Source: Liopterus haemorrhoidalis (Eukaryota > Arthropoda > Insecta > Coleoptera > Dytiscidae). Taken from it: a stretch of 64,000 nucleotides of DNA. Positions 1 through 11,325 of the stretch are shown piece after piece. Below the pieces are notes generated by a model. It was given only the letters and a program-made list of their open reading frames with translations, had not been told where the DNA came from and searched no databases. The stretch is from assembly GCA_963971575.1 (NCBI GenBank), contig OZ020611.1, positions 27,263,279-27,327,278 on the forward strand, written 5' to 3'. The position numbers and the translations under genes are program-made. How positions within the stretch are numbered: position 1 is the first letter of the stretch; each line of letters begins with the position of its first letter.

Positions 1-163
1 AAGAAAGACGTAACTGCACAGATTAAAACTCCAGAGAGAAGCACAAATGTTCAATCCTATAGAACATCATACAATGAAAGGTTGAAATGGAAATGCAGGA
101 CCTGGAGAAGAAGAATCATCTAGTTTGGTAATCTGAAGAAATGGTTTTGAGTTACACCTGGGA

Positions 164-1222
164 GCAGTCCACTGAAAGCACTAACGAAAATTCGTCGGCC
201 ATCCGTTAGTGCCTCGTTAGTGCCTGTTAGTGCTTCATTAAAATTTGTAGCCACCCTAACCGTTTTTGAGATATTCAGCATTCAAAAAAATAAGCGTGAA
301 GTTAGCAGTCCACTGAAAGCACTAACGAAAATTCGTCGGCCATCCGTTAGTGCCTCGTTAGTGCCTATTAGTGCTTCATTAAAATTTGTAGCCACCCTTA
401 CCGTTTTTGAGAATTTGAGCTTTCAAAAAATCGACCGTGAAGTTAGCAGTCCACTGAAAGCACTAACGAAAATTCGTTGGCCATCCGTTAGTGCCTCGTT
501 AGTACCTGTTAGTGCTTCATTAAAATTGGAAGCCATCGTAACAGTTTTTGAGATATTGAGCATTCAAATAAATAAGCGTGAAGTTAGCAGTCCACTGAAA
601 GCATTAACGAAAATTCGTCGGCCATCCGTTAGTGCCTCGTTAGTGCCTGTTAGTGCTTCTCTAAAATTTGTAGCCACCCTAACCGTTTTTGAGAAATTGA
701 GCTTTCAAAAAATCGACCGTGAAGTTTACAGTCCACTGAAAGCACTAACGAAAATTCGTCGGCCATCCGTTAGTGCCTCGTTAGTGCCTGTTAGTGCTTC
801 ATTAAAATTGGAAGCCACCCAAACCGTTTTTGAGATATTGAGCATTCAAAAAAATAAGCGTGAAGTTAGCAGTCCACTGAAAGCACTAACGAAAATTCGT
901 CGGCCATCCGTTAGTGCCTCGTTAGTGCCTGTTAGTGCTTCATTAAAATTTGAAGCCACCCTAACCGTTTTTGAGAAATTGAGCATTAAAAAAAATTAAC
1001 GTGCAGTTTGCAGGTCATGAAAAGCACTAATGAAAATTCATCGGCCAACCGTTAGTGCCTCGGTAGTGCCTGTTTGTGCTTCATTAAAATCGAAATCCAC
1101 CCTAACCGTTATTGAGAAATTGCGCATTCAAAAAAATTAACGTGTAGTTTGCAGGTCATGAAAAGCACTAATGAAAATTCATCGGCCAACCGTTAGTGCC
1201 TCGGTAGTGCCTGTTTGTGCTT
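164..1222. repeat. 141-bp tandem repeat (about 7.5 copies)
   Basis: The start of the block GTTAGCAGTCC (or its variant) recurs at 301, 442, 583, 724, 865, 1006 and 1147, an exact period of 141 bp. Each unit has internal short repeats of the type GTTAGTGCCT. Units alternate between two variants (…AAATAAGCG… and …AAATCGACC…) and the last two units are a third, more diverged type. Because 141 is divisible by 3, one plus-strand frame stays open from 220 to 999 and reads as a 47-residue repeat. I treat this as a by-product of the period, not as evidence of a gene: there is no other coding signal, and the last units lose the frame. Confidence 0.93.
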
Positions 1223-2482
1223 TTGCGTTTGTGTTTGGGATGCCCATAATATATCCATAAACAATTTAAACAGATATTCCGGGGTGCTAATAACCAAGCA
1301 GTTGAAGCATACCTAAATAAAAATGTTTATAAAAATATAAAACATATTATTATGATCATAAATCAGTGACAAATTTACTTATCAGCCATTGAAGGATTAC
1401 ATATGTGTAAAAAAAATATAGTTTATACCAATTTTGAACTGTTTTATATATCAACTTACACAGCGCAACATATTACTCCTATGGAATAAAATACTATGAC
1501 ATGAAAAAATGCTATGACTTTTTTTGTGAAATTTCTTTATATTTCATTAAAAGCACCTAATGCAAATTATTTGACTGTTCTATTTTTATTCATTGAAAAG
1601 TGTTACATAGTTTAATTGAGTTGGCAATTTAATTTAAAACACATATCGCAATTAAATATTTCTCTCTTGTTGAAATATTCCTTTAAAACTCATGTTTACA
1701 ATTTATTCATGATTGAAAAATGAAAAATTCATAGTGGATACATTTTTAATTGTATATAATTTTTCCACCGATGTGTTTCCATCGATATAAAATTACTCAA
1801 TGAAAATTCAAGTTGGAAGATTTAAAAAATAAATTTGTATTTACGTCTAAATTTAATCAATCTCTCTTAATATATAACTTCTGCAAATGGGCACAAAATA
1901 TTTAAATTAATTTTTTAAGGGTTGCATCGATTAATCAGCAAATAATCGGTAAACGGCGATATCAGCCATTTTGCCGATTAATCGGTATCGGCTTTTTGGC
2001 CCATTAACCAGTTTTGATAATCGGCCATTCTTATTTATATTATTATTGTAAGACGCATCTTCTGGAGCAAGAAAATCATTGGTGACAGAGAAATTTGAAA
2101 AACATTGGATTCAACAGGTACTGAATCAATGGGTGCGTTTTGTTGGTGGCTTGTTAGAAGTACTAGAATTGATGCGCCAGAAAATGACAATTTTGATCGT
2201 GGAGTAAACATGGAGTGACATTTCCATGGGTTTAGGTCATATTGGTCGTAGAATATCCAAAGTCTGCGCGTGAAAACAAATGTATTTCATCGAAATAAAT
2301 AATCTAAATGATAAATGCAGAAGATAAAAACTATATATTTGAAGCAAATATTCTAGAACGTAATGTTCTAGAACGAATAATTGAATTGTACATATATTTT
2401 ACGTTTAGATTTAACAATACTATATTAAAATTATATAGGTATTTATTTTTTGAATTAGATGGTTACGTCCGTAAAATATAAT
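1223..2482. other. AT-rich stretch without gene
   Basis: No frame of note. At about 1925-2035 there is a short run of related motifs (AATCGGTA, CGATTAATCGG, AATCGGCC), probably a degraded repeat end. I see nothing else. Confidence 0.6.
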
Positions 2483-2552
2483 AAGATGAGGAAGTAATGG
2501 TATTCGGAATGGTCAGAAATTAAAATTAAAACAATATTTTAACTTCGCTAAC

Positions 2553-2581
2553 GTTTCGATTTAATATTAAATCTTCATCAG
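2553..2581 (-). ncRNA. hammerhead ribozyme-like core, minus strand
   Basis: Mirror image of the core at 2732-2760, on the other palindrome arm: GTTTC at 2553-2557 and TCATCAG at 2575-2581 read on the minus strand as CTGATGA…GAAAC with the same stem II. Same reservations apply. Confidence 0.4.
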
Positions 2582-2731
2582 AGCTAGGTTAAAAAGTCAC
2601 AAAATAAAATAAATTGGTCTGATAAATAAAATAGATCGTCCACATACTGTGCTTAGATCGTCACAGTATGTGGACGATCTATTTTATTTATCAGACCAAT
2701 TTATTTTATTTTGTGACTTTTTAACCTAGCT

Positions 2732-2760
2732 CTGATGAAGATTTAATATTAAATCGAAAC
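2732..2760 (+). ncRNA. hammerhead ribozyme-like core, plus strand
   Basis: CTGATGA (2732-2738) is followed by one extra A, a perfect 7-bp hairpin GATTTAA/TTAAATC with a 2-nt loop, then GAAAC (2756-2760). CUGAUGA, stem II and GAAA are the conserved hammerhead core. Flanking TTTTAAC upstream and GTTAAAA downstream could pair as the outer helix. The extra A before stem II and a poor helix III make self-cleavage uncertain. Hammerheads are known in Penelope-like elements and other animal repeats. Assignment is by motif only. Confidence 0.4.
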
Positions 2761-2830
2761 GTTAGCGAAGTTAAAATATTGTTTTAATTTTAATTTCTGA
2801 CCAGTCCGAATACCATTACTTCCTCATCTT

Positions 2831-3952
2831 ATGGTATTTATTTTAGGACACAAAATGATAAAATACCTAAAAGTGAAACTTATTTTGAAGCAGTAATACG
2901 AATATTTATTTCTAATACATTTAAAACCCAAATGAAAACAACTGCATTCAAATATTACTTTTCATCTCCATCACACTTATTCATTCCAGTTGTTCAACCT
3001 CAAATCATCGGATGAGTAGATTAAAATGAGAATATTGTCGCAACAAAACGCGTATTCTGATTAAATCTAAACCAGAATTGGCACAACAAAACTCACCCAA
3101 TAAAAAAACTTTTTAAATTACACAAGTTTTTTGTACCAATTTTTCTATTTTGCTTTTTCATGCCTTTTAAAATAATAAATTTGCATTATATAATCAAACA
3201 ACATCCCTCGATTAGGGAATTTGATACGCGAATGTAGTTATTGGGTGGATTTGTTTGACAGTTTATTATTTTCAAGGAAACTATAAATTATGTTTTGTAT
3301 ATTTTGCAGATTATTGTACCAATATAGTAGTATTACTAATTTTACGAAATAAAATGTTTAGTGTCATAATGAATCTAATTATAACACACAATTCAGTTTT
3401 ATAATGACTCTCTTATGAATACCAAATAGAAAATCTAGTATAATTCAACGATATTTTTAAATTGGTTATTATAACCAAACTTTTATCTGTCACTTCAACT
3501 TGTTAAGTTGGTAGTGAGAAGTAATAAAGGCCGAAGGTGTTGCATACCTATTTTTGTTGCTATTTACTTCAGAAGGTACTTTTAAAAATTTGAATGACGT
3601 CAGAAGTTTGAAAGTGCACTGAGATGTATAATATAAAACAGCCTTAACAATTGCTGGTGTTGCATTATGGCTCAGTTACACGATGCAAGTAACTTGCACA
3701 AGTAAGTACTTGCACCAGTCACTGGCATCGTGTAGAAGACGTACATGCAGTACTGGTGCCAGTACTTGCACAAGTATCTTATGCAAGTCAAGTGAATAGA
3801 AGCCGTTCCTATTTACTGGCACAAGTAGCCGTGCAGGTGACTATTAAAAATGACCGCCATGAACAGCTGATTTGTTCTGGCTGATACAAAAACGTTAAAT
3901 ATACTTAAAATGTTCATAACAAAGTGTTCTGAGGACACCACAAGTATATTTA
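2831..3952. other. AT-rich stretch; cluster of CTTGCA/TGCAAG dyads
   Basis: No coding signal. At 3676-3800 the words ACTTGCA, CACAAGTA and their complements recur many times, and ACACGATGC (about 3677) is answered by GCATCGTGT (about 3725). The segment could fold as a hairpin and may be a terminal piece of a small DNA transposon. Confidence 0.4.
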
Positions 3953-4100
3953 TAATAATAATAATAATAATAATAATACTTTATTTAGTATACCAAAGGT
4001 TTCACTTCGTCATTACAATATACACTTATGTACTATGGAGATGATAAAATATAAAACTATATAATTAAAGTACAGTAGGTTTACATACAAAAAAAAAAGT

Positions 4101-4137
<37 letters not shown>

Positions 4138-6018
4138 TAGCAATAATGACTAAGGTAGCCACGTTACTGACTTGAATATAAATGTGTAGTAATTAAAAAT
4201 GATAATGATAATAAAAATAATAAATTAGTAAAAAACAAAGAATTTAAAAAAAAAATCATAAAATAATTTAAAAAGTCATAAAGTTATAATTATAAAATAT
4301 TGGTAATGTTACAGGTTAAAATAATTTTAAAAAATAAATAAAAAATAAATAAATAAAATGAAATAAATAAAATAAAAAATAAATAAATAAAATACATATG
4401 TAGTTAAAAACAAGTTTAAATGTATAATTTGCTAATCTTATTGTCACTCAAATTTAAATTTCAGAAATTCGTCAATTGTATAAAAAATATTTTTACTGAG
4501 AACTTTTTTTATGTTATTCTTAAAACCTGTCTTGTTCATCTGTTTTATATTAGGTGGCAGGTGGATATATAGTTTAATTGTCATGTATTCTAGGCTATTC
4601 TCGCTTATTTTTAGTTTATGGGATGGCGTAGGGATGATATTATTTGTTTGTCGTGTTTCATATTTATTAGGATTCGAGTTGAAAAATTCGTATTCCTTTT
4701 CTTTTGCGTATGTTAAAACATTCAATATGTACACGGACGTTAATGTTAAAATATTCAGTTTTTTAAAATGTTCTCGACACGACTCGTTGAACTTCGCAGA
4801 CATAATTATTCTTATAGCCCTTTTTTGAATTTTGAAAATGATGTCTTTGTATGAACAATTTCCCCAAAAAATTATACCGTAAGATATAATAGAATGGAAG
4901 TGCGCATAGTACACCATGGTTAAAGTTTGAGTGGAGACTTTTGTTTTCAAGTTTCGAATAAAGTAAAGGGATTTATTTAATTTTTTAGAAATATATTGAA
5001 TATGCGACTTCCAATTGAGTCGTGAGTCGAGACAGACACCCAGAAATCTAACGTTTTCGTCGTATTTATATTTTAAGCTAAAATTAATATTTTCTGTTTT
5101 CGATTTGTTCAAAGTTAGCCTGTTTATCTCAAACCAATTTTGAAGCTGATTGTAGTGGTCTTCATTGTCTTGCATTGCAACTTCTATGTCTCGATTATTG
5201 GCGTATATTGTTGTGTCATCCGCGTACAGGCATATTTTATAATTATTACTTGCTTGTACAATGTCGTTGACATATACGAGAAAAAGCAGCGCTGCAATGT
5301 TCAAGCCTTGGCCAACTTCATAGGTGATGGGGAGCGGCTTTGATAAAATACCGTTACTGAAAACAACTTGTGATCTCTCGCTTAGGTAGGATTGGATTAG
5401 CTTAAGGGGTGTACCTCGTACGCCGTAGTACACCAGTTTATCCATAAGGTATTTGTGGGGTACGCAATCAAATGCTTTGCTGAGATCCAGCAGCTTGGCA
5501 CATACATGTTCCCCTCTCTCAAATGCGGATGTTATAAACGCTGTTAATTCGTTTATTGCATTTGAAGTGCTGCGTTTTTTCCTGAATCCAAATTGTTGTT
5601 CAGTAAGGCTATTATTTTTTTCTAAGTAAGACTGTAATTTATTTTTTATTATAATTTCAATAATTTTTGAGAAAATGGGAACTAAGGATATTGGACGATA
5701 ATTCTCTGTCTCCGTGTTATCACCTTTCTTAAAAATTGGGATAACTTTTACTATTTTTAAATTTTGGGGAAATGTACCGGACTCAAAACAAGCGTTAGCT
5801 AGCCTGGCCAGAGGTTCTACTATATAAGGAGCACTGGCTTTGACCAAGCGTGTACTAATGTCATATATATCTGTGCTACTACTATTGCTTAATGACTTTA
5901 TGACTTGTGCTATGGCGTGGTGTGTGACTGGGAGTAAATAAAAACTTTTGTCAGTTTTTGGCTTAAGATTTGCGTTTAGAATATTTGATTTTATAAATAG
6001 TTTTTGGTGGAGCTTCAT
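3953..6018 (-). mobile_element. 5'-truncated non-LTR retrotransposon (LINE)
   Basis: Read on the minus strand, this is an RT frame (6018 to 4444), an AT-rich 3' untranslated region, an AATAAAG near the end, and a (TAT/ATT)n microsatellite tail at 3953-3980. Microsatellite tails of this kind mark the 3' end of many Jockey/CR1-group LINEs. The 5' end stops within the RT protein: the endonuclease domain and first frame are missing, the usual result of incomplete target-primed reverse transcription. Similar tails with partial 3' sequence occur at about 52745 and 56297 in the same orientation. Confidence 0.8.
4444..6018 (-). pseudogene. LINE reverse transcriptase, C-terminal 524 codons (5' truncated)
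   Basis: A single open frame of 524 residues encodes the RT part of a LINE ORF2 protein, which copies element RNA into DNA at the nicked target. Visible blocks are FKKGD…NYRPISLVPIFSK (about 96-118), QQFGFRKKRST (141-151), LLDLSKAFDCVPH (176-188), the active-site YADD (265-268), and the C-terminal FLGVCLD / YFIRNLK / SYGIIFWG region (about 325-390). The usual GVPQGSILGPLLF motif is altered to a form with GQGLNIAALLF (236-246), so the enzyme is probably impaired even though the frame is open. No endonuclease domain precedes it. The Met at 6018 is simply the first ATG in the truncated frame. Clade is probably Jockey/CR1 group; I cannot place it better without alignment. Confidence 0.85.
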
Positions 6019-6714
6019 TTTTGTTTACGGGTGTGAAAGACGCACGCAACATAAAATAAGGTTAAACAACGAATAATGTATAGAATATTATACTATATAG
6101 TGTCACGTTCAAATTTGGACAAAGGCCTCCTAAGTTTTTATAATTTATCCTGGCATTCTTTCCACCACAGTACATAACCTTTCTTTGAAAATTCATCTAT
6201 CCATTATGTTTTCTATCTTCCACGGTTTTTCTTGCTATCGTGATTTTTATGTACCCACAAATTCTTGTCATTTTCAAGTTTCCTACAAAACCTTAAATGT
6301 GTGAATATTCACAGTTCACATCAGTTTTTATTTATGTTGTATTTCAGTTATTTGAAATTCAACATGTACTTTACAATGTACTATTTTCAATTTAAACACT
6401 ACAACAACGCCCGTATTCTGCAGTTTTTAAACAGTTTCCGGTTACAAAAACATATTTTTTATGTCTTCAGAGAGTTTACTTCCAAATTTCATAAACTTCT
6501 CTTATTTTGTATGCATCTGCGAACATGTATCAATATTTAAACAATACTTAGCAAAAGATAGTTTACGAACTTTTAGGGATGCGTTAAAGTTTCACCCCAA
6601 TTCGAAGAAAACTGATCGATCAGTAAATATCGGAATAGGGTTGGCTTCTCCACATCAGATTTAATATCAAAATATTCAGATATTGAATAAAATTATAACT
6701 CTGTAGTTTTATTT

Positions 6715-6840
6715 ATTTTTTTTTATTCTAATGGCCTTTTCTGCTTCGGCAACTAACAAGGTCATTTATTATTTTTGAAAATTTTATGCCTGTACGGGTT
6801 TCGAACCCAAGACCTTTGCAACGCAAAACACATGTGTTTC
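6715..6840 (-). mobile_element. SINE 3' part (left foldback arm)
   Basis: On the minus strand there is a box-B-like GGTCTTGGGTTCGAAAC, then a body ending GAAGCAGAAAAGGCCATTAG and an A-rich tail. The 5' half with box A is not evident. The partner copy is in the right arm. Confidence 0.55.
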
Positions 6841-7138
6841 CACTGTGTAAAATTATTCTCATAGAAAAATTAAAAAAATACGGATTTGACGAAGTTAGCT
6901 CTTCTTTGATAGAATCCATCCTTAGCAACAGAATCCAATTCATCTCTGTAAAAAATGCCAAGTCGACTCATCTTCCATCTTGCAAGCGCGTTAAAATTTA
7001 TAAGACAGGAATTCATTGATAGAATAAAACAGATTGTCTGTTAAAAAAAATTATATTTTATTTTCAAAAGTATTGAAATAGTCAGATTTAAGATTATCTG
7101 GCAGTAAATTCATTAAATTTACTGAACAATAGTTCGTA

Positions 7139-7975
7139 CTATTTTCTTGATTTTTGGAGTCTTATATAGGTTGGATAGATTTTGTCTTTATTTCTAGTGT
7201 TGTAGTTATGTACTTGCTCGTGTAATACAAGTTCATTTAAGTTTCTGTGCGCATACAATAGAGAATTATAAATAAAGAGAGAAGGCAGTGTCATAATTTC
7301 CAGTTCAGGGAAACAAATTCTGCAGTCGGTTTCGTAAGAGACTTCGGCCAGAATTCTTACAACGACGAGTTGTAAGGAAAATATTCTTTCTGCCGCAGTA
7401 GAATGTCCCCAGAATAAAATGTCATAGGATGTTTGCAACTGGAACAATGCAAAATAAGTACTGCGAACAATTTTTCTGGAAATTGAGGCCATAAGATTTC
7501 TTAATAGATATACAGTGCTACATAATTTATTGGATAGGGAGCTAGAGTTATGATGCCACTTGGGGTTGAGATGAACACCGAAGAAATTTACGAAACCTGG
7601 GTTGTCAAAATTATGGCTTCTTAATGCAAATAGGAGGTGTTGAGTTTTGCTATCGTTTAAGATAAGGCCGTGTGATGTTTTCCACAGTTTGGCTTTGTTA
7701 ACAACTTCGCTATTTTTACTTATCGTACTTTCAAAGGAATAAGATGTCACTATTCTGTTAGTGTCATCAGCATATATGCTGAATGGAAAGTCGTTTATGT
7801 ATATAATAAATAGTATTGCTGCAAGAATAGACCCTTGTGAAACACCTATCTCGAGTGGAAGATGAGTCGACTTGGAATTGTTTACAGAGACGAATTGTAT
7901 TCTGTTGCTAAGGATGGATTCTATCAAAGAAGAGCTAACTTCATCAAATCTGTATTTTTTTTTTTTATTTTTCAA
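7139..7975 (-). pseudogene. LINE reverse transcriptase fragment
   Basis: The frame runs 8062-7139 (307 codons), but its first ~35 residues read through SINE sequence, so only about 7975-7139 is RT. It shows RFDEVSSSLIESILSNRIQFV, then GVSQGSILAAILFIIYINDF and the catalytic YADD, followed by the C-terminal ILFWGHS / RICFPELEIMTLPSLFIYNSLLYA region typical of Jockey/CR1-group ORF2. The RT fingers (LDLSKAFD) are missing upstream, so this is a truncated, non-functional copy. A second copy of its first ~45 residues is in the left arm on the opposite strand (about 6840-6975). Confidence 0.8.
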
Positions 7976-7984
7976 TGAGAATAA

Positions 7985-8127
7985 TTTTACACAGTGGAAA
8001 CACATGTGTTTTCCGTTGCTAAGATCTTGTGTTCGAATCTCGTACAGGCATGGAATTTTCAAAAATAAGGAATGTCCTGGTTAGTTGTCGAAGCAGAAAA
8101 GACCATTAGAAAAAAAAAAAAAAAAAA
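7985..8127 (+). mobile_element. SINE 3' part (right foldback arm)
   Basis: Box-B-like TTGTGTTCGAATCTC at about 8028, a body ending GAAGCAGAAAAGACCATTAG, and a long A tail at 8108-8126. Counterpart of 6715-6840. Confidence 0.55.
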
Positions 8128-8724
8128 CTACAGAGTTATGATGTGGAGAAGCCAACTCTATTCCGATATTTACCGATCGATCAGTTTTCTTCGAATTGGG
8201 GTGAAACTTTAACGCATCCCTAAAAGTTCGTAAACTATCTTTTGCTAAGTATTAATTAAATATTGATACATGTTTGCAGATGCATACAAAATGAGAGAAG
8301 TTTATAACTTGGAAGTAAACTCTCTGAAGACATAAAAAATCTGTTTTTATAACCGGAAACTGTTTAAAAACTGCAGGATACAGGTGTTGTTTTAGTGTTT
8401 AAATTGAAAATAGTACATTGTAAAGTACATTTTGAATTTCAAATAACTGAGGTACTACACAAATAAAAACTGATGTGAAGTGTGAATATTCACACATTTT
8501 AGGGTTTTGTAGGTAAGTTGAAAATAACAAGATATTGTGGGTACATAAAAATCACGATAGCAAGAAAAACCGTGGAAGATAGCAAACATAATGGAGAGAT
8601 GAATTATCAAGGAATGACTGATGTACTGTGGTGGAAAGAATGCCAGGATAAATTAGAAAAAGCTTGGGAGGCCTATGTCCAGATTTGAACGTGACAGTAT
8701 ATAGTATAATATTCTATACATTAA

Positions 8725-9613
8725 TATTTTATTACTCTTATTATTATTGAAATTGCAAAAAACAAATTCCAAAAAAATAATCAGATGCATTACTAAGTTT
8801 TTTCCGAATTTAACATAAACTGACCCCCAGGTAACATGTTAAAAAACTACTTGTCGTTCCTTAATCTAGGACTAATTAATTTTCCTTAAGAGCTTTCTTT
8901 TGATACCACAGAACACATTTTTTTTGAAATATATATTTTTTTAATGACAGTATTCCTGTAGAACTATTCCGGTTCCCATCAATATACATTACTGACATTT
9001 TTTCAAATTTTTATACCAACCCCTATGAAAAATTAGGTGTGGGCAGTGGCGTGGCGTCCATGGAAGTAAATGATGCACTGCATCCCTTGCTCAATCAAAT
9101 GCAAATATATTTTTGTGAAAAATATTTAGCTAAAAAAATAACTTATTTTATATTTGTTTAAGTAGAATATGGTTATAATAATTCCTTTAAATTAGTCGAA
9201 TGTATAAAGCATGAAATTTGTCGAATATTAAAAAAACACTGAAATAAAACTGTTGGGAGAGCGTTTAAGCTCTAGAATGGGTTACGTCGAGTACGCAGCA
9301 ACGCCAGGGCCTGTGATATAAGCCAGTTTGGATGCACTCAGCTTATTTGAGTTCACCGGCGGTGTTTACGGCTGCTCGGTGTGTTCTGAATTTTACGCAG
9401 CACAGCGATCTATATGGTCGCTCTGAAGCGTTTTTGACGTACGTACGGGTTATTTTTGAGTTTTCATATGTTTATTTCCTTTATGGTCGGATCTGCGAAT
9501 TCGAATAAAAAATAGTATTTATACGCATTTATTAATTTCAGGGTTTCAGAAATGACCGATAAATTCAGACGTATATGAATTAACAATAACTTCTTCGCAA
9601 TACTTTTTTAATA
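8725..9613. other. no gene; possible hAT-type terminus at 9049
   Basis: No frame. CAGTGGCGTGGCG at about 9049 resembles hAT-type termini, but I found no matching partner with a TSD. Confidence 0.4.
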
Positions 9614-9774
9614 TACAGTAATACCCCGACTTACGCGAACTAGGAGTTACGCGGTTTTTGATTTTTTCGTGCCACCCGCTATGTTCAGTGTATCTCTTGC
9701 TGTGATACGTATTGGACGCGTTTCATGCGAACTCTATGCACGATTACGATTCTACGATCGATGAAAGTTAAAGC

Positions 9775-10051
9775 CTGTAATACATGATGCGATTTCTCGT
9801 TTTGAATCTCGTACGATTTATCCTACAAGAATTATTGTATCGTGTACTACAGGATTTTCGTACGAGATCTTGTACGATATTGAAAACCATCCAATATTTA
9901 TGCTCCAGACCTAAAATATTGTATAGAAATGAACAGATATCGACGCAGTAGATTATTGCGCATAGTCACGTGACCGATATCGTTAGGAATAATTATCGTA
10001 CGATAAATCGTACGAGATTCAAAACGAGAAATCGCATCATGTATTACAGGC
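9775..10051. mobile_element. 277-bp MITE nested in the Tigger element
   Basis: Long inverted repeats begin GCCTGTAATACATGATGCGA and end with the complement at 10051. The flanks read TTAA on both sides, which would fit a piggyBac-type TTAA target, though one terminal base is unpaired. Several GTACGA words lie between. Confidence 0.65.
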
Positions 10052-10271
10052 TTAAGACTGTTTTGTTATACGTTATCTAAACCCTTACAAAAATATCCAA
10101 AAATCGTTATTACACCTGTATTAACATGTCAGTCGATACATTTTATCTCAATTATTGTAGCTCTGTATTTTATTAAACACAATATTAAAATAAATAATTT
10201 TATTATAACAATAAGTATAAACTTCCTATAACGTCGATATAATACAGTATTCTTGTTTATGATAATATAAA

Positions 10272-10487
10272 ATGTTGACAGCACAAATTCAAAGAGTATT
10301 TCTTTATAATAGAAATTATGTTGGCAATGCGGAGTCCAAACGAAGTAAATCTTATTCTCCTGCACCTAGTAAGAAAAGGAAAACATTATCTTTGGAATGT
10401 AAACTGAACATTACCCAGGATTTTGATAGCAGAATGACAGAAGGTCTCAGCTCAATTGAAAAGGACTTAAAAATTTTAGAAACATAG
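10272..10487 (+). pseudogene. Tigger/pogo transposase N-terminal remnant
   Basis: A 71-codon frame. The middle, PSKKRKTLSLECKLNITQDF, matches the start of the CENP-B-type helix-turn-helix of Tigger/pogo transposases (KRK-x-L-x-LE-x-KL-x-I). The frame stops soon after and no DDE domain follows, so this is a dead stub in a deletion derivative. The first part of the frame (to about 10333) is shared with the MITE at 11326 and may not be original transposase. Confidence 0.6.
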
Positions 10488-10823
10488 ACTCCTCGCTACT
10501 AAGCAAGGAATGAGAAGAAACTTTCTACGAAGTAATTCGGCGTGAAAAAAATAAGGTATTGTATTGTTAGATTTTATGAAGCCATCGACATCGAAATAAC
10601 TTTTTCACGTAACTCATTAATTTTTTTAATATATTTCATTAATATGTATAAAGAACTGCAAATTTACTAAGTATTTTTCTTCTAAACTATTTTCTTTGTT
10701 AGTCCTTGGTCCCAATTAAACAAAATTTTTATGTATTTATATGCAAAGTTATGACTTATGCGAATTCAACTTAAGCGATTTTCATCGGACCCACCTATCG
10801 CGTAACTTCGGGGTATTACTGTA

Positions 10824-11325
10824 CTTCAATTATACATAGATTTGGGAAAAATATTTTTAGAACTGCTTTTCGCATACAATTTATTTTTGTAAGCTTTAGT
10901 AAATAGTTAAATTGCTCGAAAAAATAAAATCACATGTGCAGGAATGCAAGAATTCCAATATAGAGACCAGCGACCTTTTGCTACAATATTTTTTGCAATA
11001 AACGACAGACGCAAAGGTAATCGAAAAAAATTGCGTCGATAATTTACGTGAAAGTTTTCACTGATTTTTCTATTTTCTTTCTATCAGACACAGGACAAAA
11101 AAGAAACGTAGGTAGTAAAATTTAATATTTAAAATTAATAGTTAGTAATCCTGAAAGATAATAGTTGAAAGGTATTACACAAGAGTTCATTATAGAAAAA
11201 AAGGTTTTATTTACTTTTTATAAGGAAAAATACGGTAATCGCAAATTACATCTACTACTTGCCCAATTAATTATTTGTGGAAGAACAAGAACTTAATTCT
11301 GTGTTCTGGATACATTTGCCTAATA
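10824..11325. other. no gene seen
   Basis: AT-rich, no frame, no recognised repeat. Confidence 0.5.

Larger units (their letters stand above)
2483..2830. repeat. 348-bp palindrome (two 169-bp arms, 10-bp spacer)
   Basis: The arms are 2483-2651 and 2662-2830, separated by CTTAGATCGT. The two arms are nearly perfect reverse complements; I found one mismatch (GGAATGG against GGACTGG). Both arms carry a hammerhead-like core in opposite orientation (listed separately). It looks like an inverted dimer of a short transposable unit. No TSD was recognised. Confidence 0.9.
6074..8724. repeat. foldback structure with ~0.9-kb inverted arms
   Basis: The left arm (about 6074-6979) and right arm (about 7853-8724) are reverse complements over nearly their whole length, with scattered mismatches. 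Outer ends share AATGTATAGAATATTATAC; inner ends share AAGTCGACTCATCTTCCA. Each arm contains, from outside in, a family F end (…TCACACATTTTAGGG…), unique sequence, the 3' part of a tRNA-type SINE, and a ~130-bp piece of a LINE RT. The 0.87-kb spacer holds the rest of that RT. It is best read as an inverted duplication of a composite block, not a simple transposon. Confidence 0.85.
9616..10821 (+). mobile_element. pogo/Tigger-type DNA transposon, non-autonomous
   Basis: Terminal inverted repeats CAGTAATACCCCG / CGGGGTATTACTG end in CAG/CTG and are flanked by TA on both sides (9614-9615, 10822-10823), the TSD of Tc1/mariner/pogo elements. TTACGCGAA-type sequence follows the left terminus and its complement precedes the right one. 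The 1206-bp element contains a short N-terminal transposase remnant and a nested palindromic insertion. It lacks the DDE catalytic region. Confidence 0.85.

Noticed and set aside
220..999. 259-codon frame as a repeat protein gene
   Set aside because: It follows from a tandem repeat with period 141 (3n); flanking units are out of frame and no start context, signal or domain supports a gene.
164..1222. CRISPR-like array
   Set aside because: Units are contiguous near-identical 141-bp repeats without unique spacers, in a eukaryotic context.
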